The notes under the pieces: model-generated
What the model saw: the letters and a program-made list of their open reading frames with translations, nothing else
Databases searched by the model: none
What the model was told of the DNA's origin: nothing
Made by a program: the position numbers and the translations under genes
Shown: in pieces, positions 46,056 to 58,300 of the stretch
Layout of the letters: each line of letters starts with the position of its first letter
Numbering within the stretch: the stretch's first letter is position 1
Source: Ciborinia camelliae
Taxonomy: Eukaryota > Ascomycota > Leotiomycetes > Helotiales > Sclerotiniaceae
Length of the DNA stretch: 64,000 bases
Direction of reading: 5' to 3'
Assembly: GCA_025890175.1 (NCBI GenBank)
Contig: JANPYM010000008.1
Span: forward strand, 1,961,650 to 2,025,649

Positions 46056-49000
46056 TCAATTACCACCCGATGGTGGTTCAGTCCATAAATCCATGAAACT
46101 TCTTCTGCGGCCAGTACCAGCTTGGCGGTTGATGTTTTGATGCCCAGGTGTAGCAACCATTGTAGCAGCGACAGGTTTTGGGTGTCCGGATACTCTTGGA
46201 ACAATTAATGTGTTGTTATGACCTCCTGCGTAAGCTCCATATTGCGATGCGTAAGCTTGTGGTTGTCCAGATTGTCCAAATTGTCTAGGAATATCCAACA
46301 TACTACCATGGCCTCCTGGGTAAGCTTCATACGGTGATACATAGAATGGATCTGGTTGTTGAGAATGTCTTACGACATTGGATGGGTTGCCATGACCTCC
46401 AACGTTACTTCCAGATTGGGATACAAAATATGGACCATTTGTAGCCTGCTCATCGTACCTGCCATATCCATATTGTCCATTAGTCATGCCCATTCCCGTA
46501 CCTGCCGTTCTCATCTCTGGCTCATTGACCTGTCCAATGGATTGTTCAGTTTGTCCTAGGTCATTGAACATACTTGTGGCGGGTGGTTCAGTCCATTTGT
46601 CCATGAAATTTTGGCGGCGGCCGGTATTAGCGGATTGAATACGTGAACTATTCCCATTTCGCGCGGGTGTAGCGAATGGAGAATCACCGGTAAACTTTGC
46701 AGCTTGTCTTCGCACCTTTTTTGTGCCAATTTGAGTTCCTCCATGACCACGATGTCCTCCAAATCCTGTGGTGCGACCATTTCCACGATTTTTTATCATC
46801 TTCGTAGCTGGCAACTGTACTATTTCCTCCACTTCACTTTCATCGTCATCGATGACGATAGGCTTGTTGGCACTACCCTCACCCCCCATATTCTCACCTA
46901 CCTCCATCTTTATATCCATTTCGTCACCAATAGCATTCAGATCCTCAAATTCCTTATTCCACTTCTTCTCTAAACCGTCACATAAGGCCTTGAAATTTCC
47001 ATCATTCTCAAACTTCCCGGCGCATTCTTGACATTGAATATAAAACGCACTCGAAGTTTTCGGAAACCCAAGAATGTCAAACTCAGTCAATGTATCGCCA
47101 AGCGGCTTGAAGTTCTTCCAATCAATACAATCCTCACATTGTGCCTTTTCACACCATCGACATTTATAAAGCATTCCACCAACATCGCCAGCCTTTTGCT
47201 TACAATCCACACAACTATGCTGTGGACACGCGAATTGATATTTCTTTGCTTTGGCTTGGTAGCATGCGGCGAGACAATTGTTGTGATAGGATCTGGGGCA
47301 GAACTTGCATGATATAAGTGGTGATTCATTGCCAATTTTACAGACTTGACAGTGTTTTTGTGAGGTGATATCGGGTCTCTTCTCTCGTTTAGAGGCCGAG
47401 GATGAGGTGTTGTTGGCGGATGAGAAGGGTTTGACAGCTTCCCATTGATCGTTATTGATACTATCTTTAGAAACCATATATCCTTCCATCATGACTGTTC
47501 TTTCTTTTCCGATTTTTCGATCCGCTCTACTGCTTGATGGTGCAAAATCCTCTGACGAGTCGCTGGATTTGGGTCGGCGGTCTTCGATAGTTTCACCATT
47601 AAATAATCTAGATTGGACTTGCTCGCGTTCTGCAAGCCATTGTCGCTCAGCTTCATCTTCGTCAATATTTGAATCTCCCATGACATCTTTTCTGACATGG
47701 AGATCTGCGGTTTGGTCTTTGCACATAATGACCGTTGTCTTCCAATCCCATTCTAGCATCTTGCTTACATCTATTTCGGGACGGGAGATTGCGGATGCTC
47801 CGCGGCGGATTAAAGTCATAAGCTGTGTCGTGTCCATATCGGGCAAATCGGTGTCATCGCCGTTGGAAATCTCCTTTCCATCTTTATTACTGGAAGGTGT
47901 AGCTCGAGTATAAATATCCTCCATCGATTCAGTGACTTTAGCAGATAGATAGAGCTTCTTAGCAATTCTTGGCATCATTTGTTCCTCTACAGTCCCTTGA
48001 GCAACAAACTGATAGACTGTGAGAGGCTTTTGAAGACCAATTCGATAAGCTCGACCAATTGCTTGCTTTGTGACTTGGGGATTCCAGTCCTGGTCGAGGA
48101 GAATGATTTCGGAAGCCGCAGCGAGGTTGAGACCAAGTCCACCAGCCCTAGTAGAGATAAGAAAGACGTTGTGATTGCTTGTGAGATCCATAAACATTCT
48201 AATTGCCAGGTTTCGTCGTGCTCGGCCGGTCTTTCCATCGATTCGGCAAGTATTGAAGACCGAACCATCTCCTCCTTTGAGAGCTAAAAGCTCTTGGACG
48301 AGATCTAGCATCTTTGTGAAGCCGGAGAAAATGATGATCTTCTTCTTTTGTTCAACAACTAATTCGGTAACTAGCTTGTCCAGAACGATGAATTTGCCAG
48401 AAGCTTCAATTAGATGCTGGCCGGGGAAGTATGGATTGGGCTCCGCATCGTCGAACTGGTATGGATGATTACAAACCTTCCGAAGCTGAATGACTAAATT
48501 CATCAAGCCTTGCCAAGTAGCTCGCTTCTTGGAGCTGCTATCACTAGCAGAAGTTGATTTCAGAGCAATATTTTCCGTTGTAGTTCGCTCCCGGCTGCTA
48601 TTATTGTCAAATAGCTCGTGAAGAATCTCTGTATCCGTCTTCTTGATCAACCGCTCGTACCAGAGCTTCTGGAGGGGGGAAAGGGGGACGAAAAGAAGGA
48701 CCTCCTCCATAGGAGGTAGGCCTAAATCGACCCCGGGAGAGGTCTTGGTTCGTCTGAGCATGATTAGCTCGAGGAGATGGCGAGAGGCGACGAGAACATC
48801 CTTTATATAATCTCCCCTTGAGAGATTGAATCCCTTTGCGAAGAGATCTCGCGTCTTCTCAACGAATACCTCCGGGTAGAGGAAGTGGAACAGAGCCCAG
48901 AGCTCCCCAAGGTCATTTTGGAGCGGCGTACCGCTAAGAAGAAGGCGGTATTCAGCCTTTAGGCCTTGTAAAGACTTAGATACCTCGCTTGCGTGGTTCT

Positions 49001-52000
49001 TAATCTAAGGGGTGTTAGCAATCCGGCTTTTGAACGTTGGAAAAAATTTGAACAACGAAAGGTCGCATTAGATGATCAAGAAAGGACTAGACGAAGTGTA
49101 CTAGATGATCAAATCGATTGTTGAAAAGGATTTGAAATAATGAAATGTACTAGTTGGTAATTGATCTAGACGAGTAATTTGATTGCATAGAAATATGTGA
49201 AACAATGAAATATACAATTGGGCATATAAATTAGATGAACCATTTGAATGTTAAAGAAATTTTCGGAAAATGAAAATTGCGATTAGGCAAGTAGACTAGA
49301 AGGGTGTTTTGATTGTCCAAAACTCTATACAATAATCAGAAGTTACATTAGAGGCCATAAAAAGACTAGACGAGCTTTACTAGAAAAAGACATTTAATTG
49401 TTGAGGAGTATATGAAACACTTGAAAGCCCAATTAGGCAGATCAACTGGATGGGGGATTTGAACGTTGAAGAGAGGTTGGAAAAATGGAATGTCAGAACA
49501 GAGAATCAAAAAGAGTTAGAGAAAGAAGGTGGACTACAAGCGGAAATTGTTTGATTGTAGAACTTTGAGATATTCAAATGTCGGAGTAGGTTAAAGCATT
49601 AGATAGGGCATTTTCTTGTTCCTAGAATGATGGGATATATTGTCAAGGGTATGACTCCTTCAGGGGTATGTGGGAAGCATAGAATTGGATTTGATTAAGA
49701 TAGGAGTAGTAGAATACAGCGTTCTACACAGCTCCGCTATATTCTACTACGAGTACCGCTGCCCCGCACGGGCGCGCTAAGATACGCTATGTTGGGCTAA
49801 GCCCAACGTACATGGCAACCGTTCCTTTAACATATATGAGGATTAGGTTAACTTAACGAATTAGATGGGACATTTGATTTTTAAAATGTTGAGCAACATT
49901 CATACTCTGTCTAACTTTCCAGGAAAGACTTAGGATATAGAGACTAGATAACGATGTTTGATTGTTTGAAAAATAATGTAACACTTGAAGGACACATTAG
50001 ATAGACAAGAGATATCTAGGGAAAAGAACTGGAAGAGATATACGAATGTTTTTAGAAAATTAAGACATTCAAAAGTTGGCTTAGGCCAAGGTGAAAGTTA
50101 TTAGGTGATATAAGCTAGATTTTGTTCAAGACCAGTCGAATATTGAACGGCTGGCTTAGCTTGCAACAAAAGGTTTACATAGGATAGGCCTGGAGAGCCA
50201 TTTGATTATATCCAAGAGTTCCAATATTCAAGCTCTATTGAAATATTGACATGACAAGTTCAATGACTAACAAAAGTTCAACTCAAAAAATAAAAAAGGA
50301 AATGTCATAGTCCAAGACTGGTGACAGACAGAAAATTTGAGTTCTTAGGCAAGACTGTGCCTTGGAAGTTGTCCAAGAACAAAATGAAGTTTTCAGCATT
50401 GGGGGAAGCGAGAGTCACTGACATAATCTCTTTGCTAGAGAAGCAAAGATAGGGGAACATACAACTTGTATATTCAGAAAAGACTTGCAATGTTCATGAA
50501 ATATACTTCTAATGAGAAAAAAAAAAGATCTAAGAATGAGAAGGATGTCTTTGTTTAAGAAGAGCTAAAACATTCACGGGAACATTTTCACTTACGATTT
50601 GACCTTCATCCAGCACAACATAGCGCCAGACGAACACCCCCTTGAGCCAAGATTGCTCACTCTTATAAGACCTATAATTTCAAGTTAGTACGTAAGTTTT
50701 AAAGTTCCGGAAGGTGGCCTTCATTGGATGCATCAGTCGAGAGTGAACTAATGCTTCAATTGATTGTAGAAGCTGACAAAATGCGATGATAAAGGGTAGG
50801 ATTCCATGCTAAATGAGTTGTTTGGAAGATGATGAACTTTTCATACATATAATATGATGTTATAGAAAGGAGTGATAAAACAGTATCAAAGCTAAAGATA
50901 TAATAGCCGATATCTCCCTGATAACTTGAGACTAAAATTAAAGGAAAACCAAAGTAAAATAATACAATGTACTGTTCTTGTGGGATCATACAAAACGTGA
51001 TATAAAAGAACACCAAAGGGAATGGAGCAATGTAATAGGGTTCTTCAATGAGGTAGGCTGAGAAATGAAAGTAAACCAAGCTTGATTGTATAACAAAGTG
51101 AATCTGATGTTAAAATATAGCGTACCCTTGATGTCAAGCTGACAATGGAAGGTTCCCCTCTGATGCAAGAATGTATTTTATGCAAAAGAAACTCTCAATA
51201 TCAAATAGACAATGTACGAGAGTTTCGTTCGAAATAATGAATATAATTGTCGAGCAAGAGTTTGGATAATCATGGAATGACATCCGACATAACAGAGACA
51301 AATGAAATAGTCGCTAAAAGATAGAATAGGAATATGATACTACCGTATCCAATATCTTCAAATAAAATCATAGGAAGTCCCAAAAGTCATCAGATAATCA
51401 ATAGTACTACTCTGATTGATAGAAATGGCAAAAATGCTAGGTGATGAATAATGTTCAAGAATGCAATGAAGGGGTAAAGTAAATCAAGACTCACTCGTAA
51501 GTAGTAACGACTAAATCAACCCCTATATCCTCCTCATCATCATTATCGTCATCACCATCTAGAGAACTGACCTCACTGCCCAAAGAATCCCGGTTAACCT
51601 TGTATTTTCTCTTTTTAGCGGCTTGTGGGCTCAAATTTCCTAGCTTATCAGCTCCACCAGCGATGATATGCTTCAATCTACCTCGTTCCTCACGTCCACC
51701 GTGAAATCTAACCACTCTTAGGTCCGTCCACTTCTCCGTTTCCGTCATCCAGCTGCCGAGAACTGACAGGGGACAAACTATGAGGAATGGGCGCTGTAGT
51801 CTGCCTTTTCCAGTGGTAGGATAGTTCTCCTTGAGATATTGGATTAAGGAAAGAGTTTGAAGGGTCTTTCCAAGCCCCATATCATCACCCAAGATGCCAT
51901 TGGCTCCATTTCGGTATAGATAAACCATATAACTCAAGCCAGAGAGTTGATATGGCTTTAGGGTAGCCTTAATGCCCTTGGGTTGGGCTTCCAACAGCCG

Positions 52001-52719
52001 ATATGGCACAAAATCTGGTCGTTTTGCCTTCTCCTCTTCGGATAGTTCGACTTCCTGTGTGATTAGCATCTGGATATGGTTATTCTTTGGTAGCAATGGT
52101 ATAAAATAGTCCTGCTTCTCCACCAAGAAAGCATTTCTTTGAGCTAATGTAGCATTGGTGATCTCCTCTCTAATCTTAGCCTTTGTATCGAAGATTTTGC
52201 TCGAATTAGGCTTAGTAGGGGAGACCCGAGCAGATCTATTAGGAGTTCGGCTGTTTCCTTTAGTATTGATCGAGTTATTAGGCTTGCGGTCTCTCATTTG
52301 ACGTTTGGCAGGAGGACTGCGGTTCTGGGAGGGGGTGGCGCCGAATGCCTCAATATTCTCGAGTTGAGGCTGATTTTGGGGATCTGCTAGTGGTAATTGA
52401 CGTCAGCAATGGCTCGATTAGTTCATAAGTAGCAAAACAAAGCTAAATAGGCATCGGCAACCCTGGAAAGTGGAGAAAGAAGAGACAAGTGGGGGAGCAG
52501 AGGACTAGGATCCGAAAGAGGGGCAGTAAGGGGCGAAGTGCGGGGAAAAGAAACAGAATTGGCAAGGCGCAGAACAGGCAGTGAAAGGTGCTCCTGGGAA
52601 AGAATTGACTTCATACATGCATTTTTAGATGCAAGAGCTCTGAACTGTTGCAAGGGAACGAGATTGAACTTACTGGGAGAGACAATACCATCCTGCGATG
52701 GCTTTTGCTGGTGGTCCAT
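46056..52719 (-). CDS. SNF2-family chromatin remodeling ATPase with PHD-like fingers, 1320 aa
   Basis: Nuclear DNA-translocating ATPase. Exons in transcript order: 52719-52674, 52386-51495, 50671-50596 and 49004-46056. Motif I is DDMGLGKT (~184), with PLSVLGSW and VVTTYE next. Motif II is VVLDEGQIIKNH (~333), so it reads D-E-G-Q. SGTPLQNDLGELW, LRRTKTSPGVDLGLPP, TRAGGLGLNL and QAIGRAYRIG (~659) complete the helicase. Residues ~886-1000 hold Cys/His clusters of PHD type (CQVCKIGNESPLISCKFC, HNNC, CVDC, CRWCEKAQCEDC, CQEC). The ~300-residue tail is Gly/Tyr/Gln-rich and repeats a FMD(K/L)WTEPP motif near 1138 and at the C-terminus. Introns 2 and 3 are 823 and 1591 bp, very long for this fungus. 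It is head-to-head with CLR2, 762 bp away. The SNF2 subgroup is uncertain (LSH/ISWI-like or Mi-2/Mit1-like). Confidence 0.9.
49032..50210. repeat. Degenerate 65-bp tandem repeat filling a long SNF2 intron
   Basis: A TTTGATTGTTGAA-like anchor recurs with its (A/T)GATTG core at 49032 (GAACG), 49116, 49181, 49246 (GAATG), 49311, 49396 (AATTG), 49461 (GAACG) and 49553. Spacings are 84, 65, 65, 65, 85, 65 and 92. Units share a middle AAACAATGAAATGTAC-like block and an end ATTAGGCA...CTAGACGAG-like block. The longer spacings carry an extra ~20 bp built from the CTAGACGA part. Looser copies continue near 49872, 49957 and 50200. Units are diverged from one another, so the array is old. Confidence 0.7.
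49706..49807. other. GC-rich hairpin cluster inside the long SNF2 intron
   Basis: Three hairpins occur in 100 bp. First, GTAGTAGAATA (49706-49716) with TATTCTACTAC (49740-49750), extended by AGCG/CGCT past one mismatch. Second, GCCC/GGGC (49761-49773). Third, GTTGGGC/GCCCAAC with a 3-base loop (49791-49807). It interrupts the 65-bp array and is much richer in G+C than the intron around it, so it looks like an insertion. Confidence 0.55.
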
Positions 52720-53481
52720 GATGAAATATCGAAGACTGCGCTCAAAAACCAATCGCAAAGGCTTTGATGGACTGCAAAGTTATAAATTTACAGCGCAGGT
52801 GCTGTCAGAGGTTTGTAAAGCGTAGGAAATGGTAGATATTACAGTATGAGCTGCGATTTAAAATGGTAAAAGCAGAGAAATTCACAGAATTAAGAGAAGT
52901 TAGAAGAAATTGGTAGCTTTGGTGAATGGAAGTTAGTGATCAGCAGTATCTTGGTAGCAACCTGATGAAATGAAATTGCTTTTGTTTGTAAACAAGGAGG
53001 TCATTCACAACACCAACATCCCCGCCCCCGGATACCTATCTTCTAATGTCATTATCATCTAAAAAAATATTGAATCAAATTGAATTTCACTTAGCTTAGC
53101 TATCAGAATGAACAGCTTAACCATTGGTATGTACACCTTTCAATAATATGGACCTCAGGATCTGAGAATATATATCAAAAGCTTGAAGATATACCTACTT
53201 CCCAAGCTTCCATATTTTTATTGTGGTGAAACAAAAGCTCAGGGGTTCTTATCTTAACCTTATCAGTTGCCGGGTCAAAGTTAATGCGGGGCGGCCGCCG
53301 GAAAACAAGACCACTTACTGAAAACTGAATGGTGCTTATCCGATCCAACAGGATCAACCATCCATCCATTCAAACTGAACACTTTGAACCCAGGTCAACC
53401 CCACAACTATTATGATATTATGGAACTATGATACCTTTTGATTTCTTCCAAAAGTAATTGTTTATTCTATATACAACCGCC
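52720..53481. promoter_or_regulatory. Shared divergent promoter region SNF2 / CLR2
   Basis: 762 bp between two divergent start codons, with no recognisable ORF. It must hold both promoters; I see no clear TATA box. Co-regulation is inference. Confidence 0.5.
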
Positions 53482-55363
53482 ATGATGGCACCCTTTTATC
53501 CCGTCACCATTTGCAGATCTGATGGACAATTGGAAACCATTACAAAGACAGGAGTCAAAGAACTGAATCAACCAACACCAGCCCAATTGAATGACAAGGA
53601 GGATGCAGAAGGGAATGTCGATTGTTATAAGAAGCTCGAATATGATGAAGCAAAAGCTGTAGATTGGAGAAGAAAGATTGGAGGCATGTTGATGCATTAT
53701 TTAGGTGGAAAGGAGCATTCTGGTAATTTACATACCTCAATTCCAAGCTCCTCCAACGATAATTAACATCACTGCAGATAGGAATTACGTACTCAAAGAT
53801 CTACCCGAAGGATATGTTTTATGGGAACACGTCAAATATAACAAAAATAAATTGGAGGCGGAGCAGAAGAAGGAAAAAGGCAAACATGCAGCTGGAGCTT
53901 ATGAACGACAAGATACCTATCTATATGGACACCCTCAAGGTCGAAAGAAGAGATATCGAAGTCCTGCGGATTTCTTTCCACATGTTCTGTGGTTGAGTAC
54001 AGATAATGATGGTGATCCACGGAATTGTTCCTGCAAAGTTTGTTCGCCATTAGGGGAGGATGATCCACAGGAAGATACAGCCAAACCGAACAGTGTCGCA
54101 ATACCGTTAAAGAAGGAGAGCACACCGGTTGTGAGCATACCTCAGCTAAAGAAGGAAACTAGAAAGGAAAGCATACCAGTTGTTAGCATACCTCAAAAAA
54201 CGGTGTCTACTTCTGGGCCTTCAAAACCAGCCCCCCCGGCCATTTCAACAATTCGATCACCAGAACAAAGACTCGATAGCGATCCTAACAGCGGATTTAT
54301 CTATCGTACTGGAGAATTGGTCTGGTTTAACAGAGGTCATGCTTGGGGTCTTGCAGTCATATCTAAACGAAGAATTGAGAACTTTACAGCTCAATATTTG
54401 GTTCAACCACTATCTCACCCGATTTCACATCCTGCAGCCCAAATAAATGATCAAGAGTCTATTAGACCTTGGCTTGCTTGGAGTGTACCGCAAACCACGA
54501 TTAGTTCACTGAACGCACTCCCTTATGATGATGTTCCTTGGGATCGTATCATTCGAGGCGAGTATGGTGGAGGAGACTATCAAGTTGATGGTAGCATCTT
54601 GGCCGCTAAAGTTATTGACGGAAGTTATTCTCTTTTCGACAGAATCGAAAAGGCTCTGGTTTCTCCCGGAGAAATACACTACAATGGGATGTTTCTTGGA
54701 GCTGAAAAGATTTGGGTTGGCGAGCCCGTTCGTCTACGCGTCGATGGTGATGCAATTGTGGTTCTCGTTATTCAAAAGCTCATTGAACGTACCGTGCAGG
54801 TAAACCCTCTTATGACTGTAGTAACCTTCGTGGGGGATATTTACAAATTTATCGACATGCCAATGCCGTATAGCAGTCGTGCTCAATGGCCGACACCCGA
54901 TCTACCTGCTCGAATGGTTGACGATCTAAGATTCCGAAATGAGGTAGCAGATAATGCTAAGAAGCGTACTTGGTATGAATGGAAATTACTTGAACCAGCA
55001 GCTCGTCGAGGATTGGGCGATGTTAAAGGCCGCTGGTACGAAACCCGACTTCTATTACCGGTTTTGAGAGGATTGGAAGCATATCAACTTGGTATTGGAC
55101 GCGGTGAAACCAGTGATGCTAGTTTGTGGATGAATGGAAGAGGAGATACTATTGGAGGTGCTCAAAAGAGGCAGAAGAATAGACGAATGACGTTGGGAAA
55201 GTCGGTTCCGGATGATTTCAAAGTTAGCAGAGGATTAGATGGTCCCCCATCTGATAATTTGTTCCCCGAGACAACTGATCCACCGCCCAGTGTTGTTATA
55301 CCAGATATTGATCAATTTATGGATCTAGATGCCGTGGGAACTTCAAGCGGATATAATGGATGA
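53482..55363 (+). CDS. CLR2: Cryptic loci regulator 2 (Clr2), heterochromatin silencing, 608 aa
   Basis: Homologue of fission-yeast Clr2, a subunit of the SHREC deacetylase-remodeler complex that represses transcription in heterochromatin. Exons are 53482-53722 and 53778-55363. The N-terminus (FYPVTICRSDGQ, KIGGMLMHYLGG) is followed by the Clr2 N-terminal domain: YVLKDLPEGYVLWEHVK, then YLYGHPQGRKKRYRSPADFF and PHVLWLS, with the cysteines of NCSCKVCSP. A variable linker holds three copies of an SIPVVSIPQ-like motif (~200-235). The C-terminal half has FIYRTGELVWFNRGHAWGLAVI, which resembles a Tudor/BAH-type fold, and WPTPDLPARMVDDLRFRNEV. Start chosen at the first of two adjacent ATGs, preceded by a short leader. 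Clr2 assignment is good; complex membership here is inferred. Confidence 0.85.
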
Positions 55364-58300
55364 GATAGGCGAGATTGAAATCCGCATAGTTTGCTTATAG
55401 TGTGGACAGTTACTAAAAGGCGTTCATATGGAAGGTACGTGGAAATGTACACTAGTCAGAGAATAGGATACCCCGAATATGGTACGGGCGTAAATGGCAT
55501 AGCGCGAAATGTAGCTGATAATGAAATCGAATTGAATTCTTGAGAGCTCTCCACTCTGCATCATATGAAGAGAGTACTGGTGATGCAAAACGTCATTGAG
55601 CAATAATTCATCCACGGCTCGAGTATCTGGGGCGATACATGAATGGCATCAATGACAGCCTGTAATCTTTCCTTATGACTATCTATATGACCGGAGGAAA
55701 ATGCTAGAATAATGCGTTATTCGCAGGAGTTTCACAGATTGACTCCGGAAGAATACATTCAGATTCTACCAAATAATCGCTGACTCTTCTCCAATCTCTA
55801 AAAGGAGCGGATAACCGTCGGTAATTAAAGAAGACAATGATAATTGAAACCTACAGTTCTCGCATTATGATGACAGCAAGTTGGGATGATTATCATTTTC
55901 CGGCCATTCTTATCAAGTGTTTCCGTAGAATTGATGAAGTCTATCGATATTCTCGCGCGGGTTGATGGGGACTTATTGCAAATGTTTATTGCTCATTTGT
56001 GGATACTTTTCGGATGTTTTTTTCTTATAAGCTGTTATTATTGTAGGGAATGGATTTGGAACTTTTGGGCTTGAGGTTGGTGGTGAATTGCGATTCGTGT
56101 TTGGTCGCGTTGGGTTGGTTCGAGATTGGGGTGATGGATTTATTTTGGGGGTTTGAAGTTTGCATATGGGGTGAAGTGAGGATAATAAGGGACTGCGAGA
56201 GAAATATACCAATTAAGGAATTTCCATTCCATGCTGTAGAAAGATATGCCTAGATACCTAGGTATTTAAAGAACCATCTTTCTAGTTTTGATATGACCAA
56301 GCTTTTGAAAATACACCACGAGTATAAGAAGGACAATGGCTCTGTTACCAGAAGAAGCCCCCCACATATAAAAGTGATTTTAGATCTTGATCTTTTATAA
56401 TTTATCACAGCAATTTAGTATTTTATTGTCGTTAGAACCCAAGAAGGTTACAAGAAACGAACGACAACGATGTTGTGAGATATCAGACGGAGAACAATAT
56501 AATTTTAAGTTGAGAAACAGGGTATAACATGACCGAGCTTCCGGTTCTTTTGAAAAGGGTTTCTGGCGCAGAAGGCCCCTCCCTACTTTTGGAGTCGATG
56601 GTAAATCATTTTTGGAAAAACATCATCTTGGAAATCAGGAGAGATTATATAGCCTCTCAGTAAGAGGCAGAAGATTTGGGACTCCTTGCATCTTTTGCTT
56701 TGCGAGGAACTTGAGGTGATCTGGCTGGATACTGCCAGCCTGAAAAAAGAAATAGTGAATTTGCCAATTGCTTACTGTAGACGTCGCAGTATTGGCGATA
56801 CTATATATTACTCGCGGGGGTTTCCTCGGAAGGTGAGATGGTGTTGGATGTAGGTAGGTGAATGGTAGACGCTATTCACACCAGTTTGGGGTACTGGCTT
56901 TTGATACATATCTCAAATAGTGAACAATATGCGGCCGCAGTCAGTCTGCTTGTTCTAGCAAGAATGCGTGGTATATTGAACCGTGACGCGAGGTAAGATT
57001 CGCCACTCTAGTTCTGAGACCTCCGGGCGAAATATAAAAATTGTGTGATGGACTTTGTTTTTCCATCATCAAAGGCGAGCAACAAATGAATAAACAGACG
57101 GTAAGGGAAACTACCCACTGCCCTCTGACAGAACTTCGAGACAGTAGTTGGTGCTGCGATATTTTTGGGCTCATAAACCTCAACCTTTCGCTCTATAATT
57201 TTATATCATCGTATTTATTCTACCACAGTGACAGTCATCAACGGAAATGACAAGAATAGCATATATGCAACAATAATGACAAAGAAACAATACCCAAAAA
57301 TCCCAGCCTATTTGCCTGTGATTAAAGAAACATTACCATCGACTCCACCAAACATTTCAAGCTCTCCAATTCCCGTCACAAGAAAACCAGACCCATCATC
57401 GCTGGAAGTCGTAGTCAACAGAACTTTTTGGGACGAGAGTTCTGGATTGTGGTTATTTATATAAGTCTTAGAAGAGATGGGGAAGGAAATCTGGTAGTAG
57501 CGTCAACGTGGGTTCCTGCTGGGTGGAGCTTGGTTTGGGAACTCTTGAGTACTAATTATAGGACCCGGCAAGTGGAAGAGAAATAGGTGGTCATTTTTCG
57601 TACTTGACTTCTATAAATATATTCTATGTGTGGACTCCATGAGTCTTACATTGCCCGCTAAACGAAAATTTAATTGAGATATAGGAGTCTTGCCTTATGG
57701 CCCTTGTCTATTGCAGGTTAGGTTACTAGAATCCTTTTATCTTGATCTTTGATATGAATCAATGGTTAACATTCTTTGATATTTTAAGATATATACACGT
57801 TGACAACAATAACTATAGAGCGATGCACAAGTGTAGATATGGCGAAAATCTAAATAGTGACGAGTGATGATATATCGTCCTATATATCGCAGTAGAGATG
57901 ACACAGCTCAGTGTTTTGTCACCTTCCAATCACAAACTCAATATTGTTCTCGAAATAAGCACGCTCTTTCCGAAGATCCATTATGGACATTTTAATAAAG
58001 TCATAGGCCATGGCTCCCCAACCCCAGAATCTTTTGACTTTAAGTAGGTAGACTACTACTAAATTACTAGACTGTATGCACAGATCAAAGGCCTTAAGCA
58101 TACCGGAGCTTGAATCGAATGATTCGCATTGATAATCTCAAAACATGAAGCTGAACCAATCCGAGTATCGAGGAATTCAAGACATCCATATCGACGTTAC
58201 AATTGACGATCCGTATATTGGGGTAAATTCACCATCCTGTATTTGCCTCGCCTAATTTTATAAATATGCCCAGGATTTATGGCATAGTGCTATCAACACA

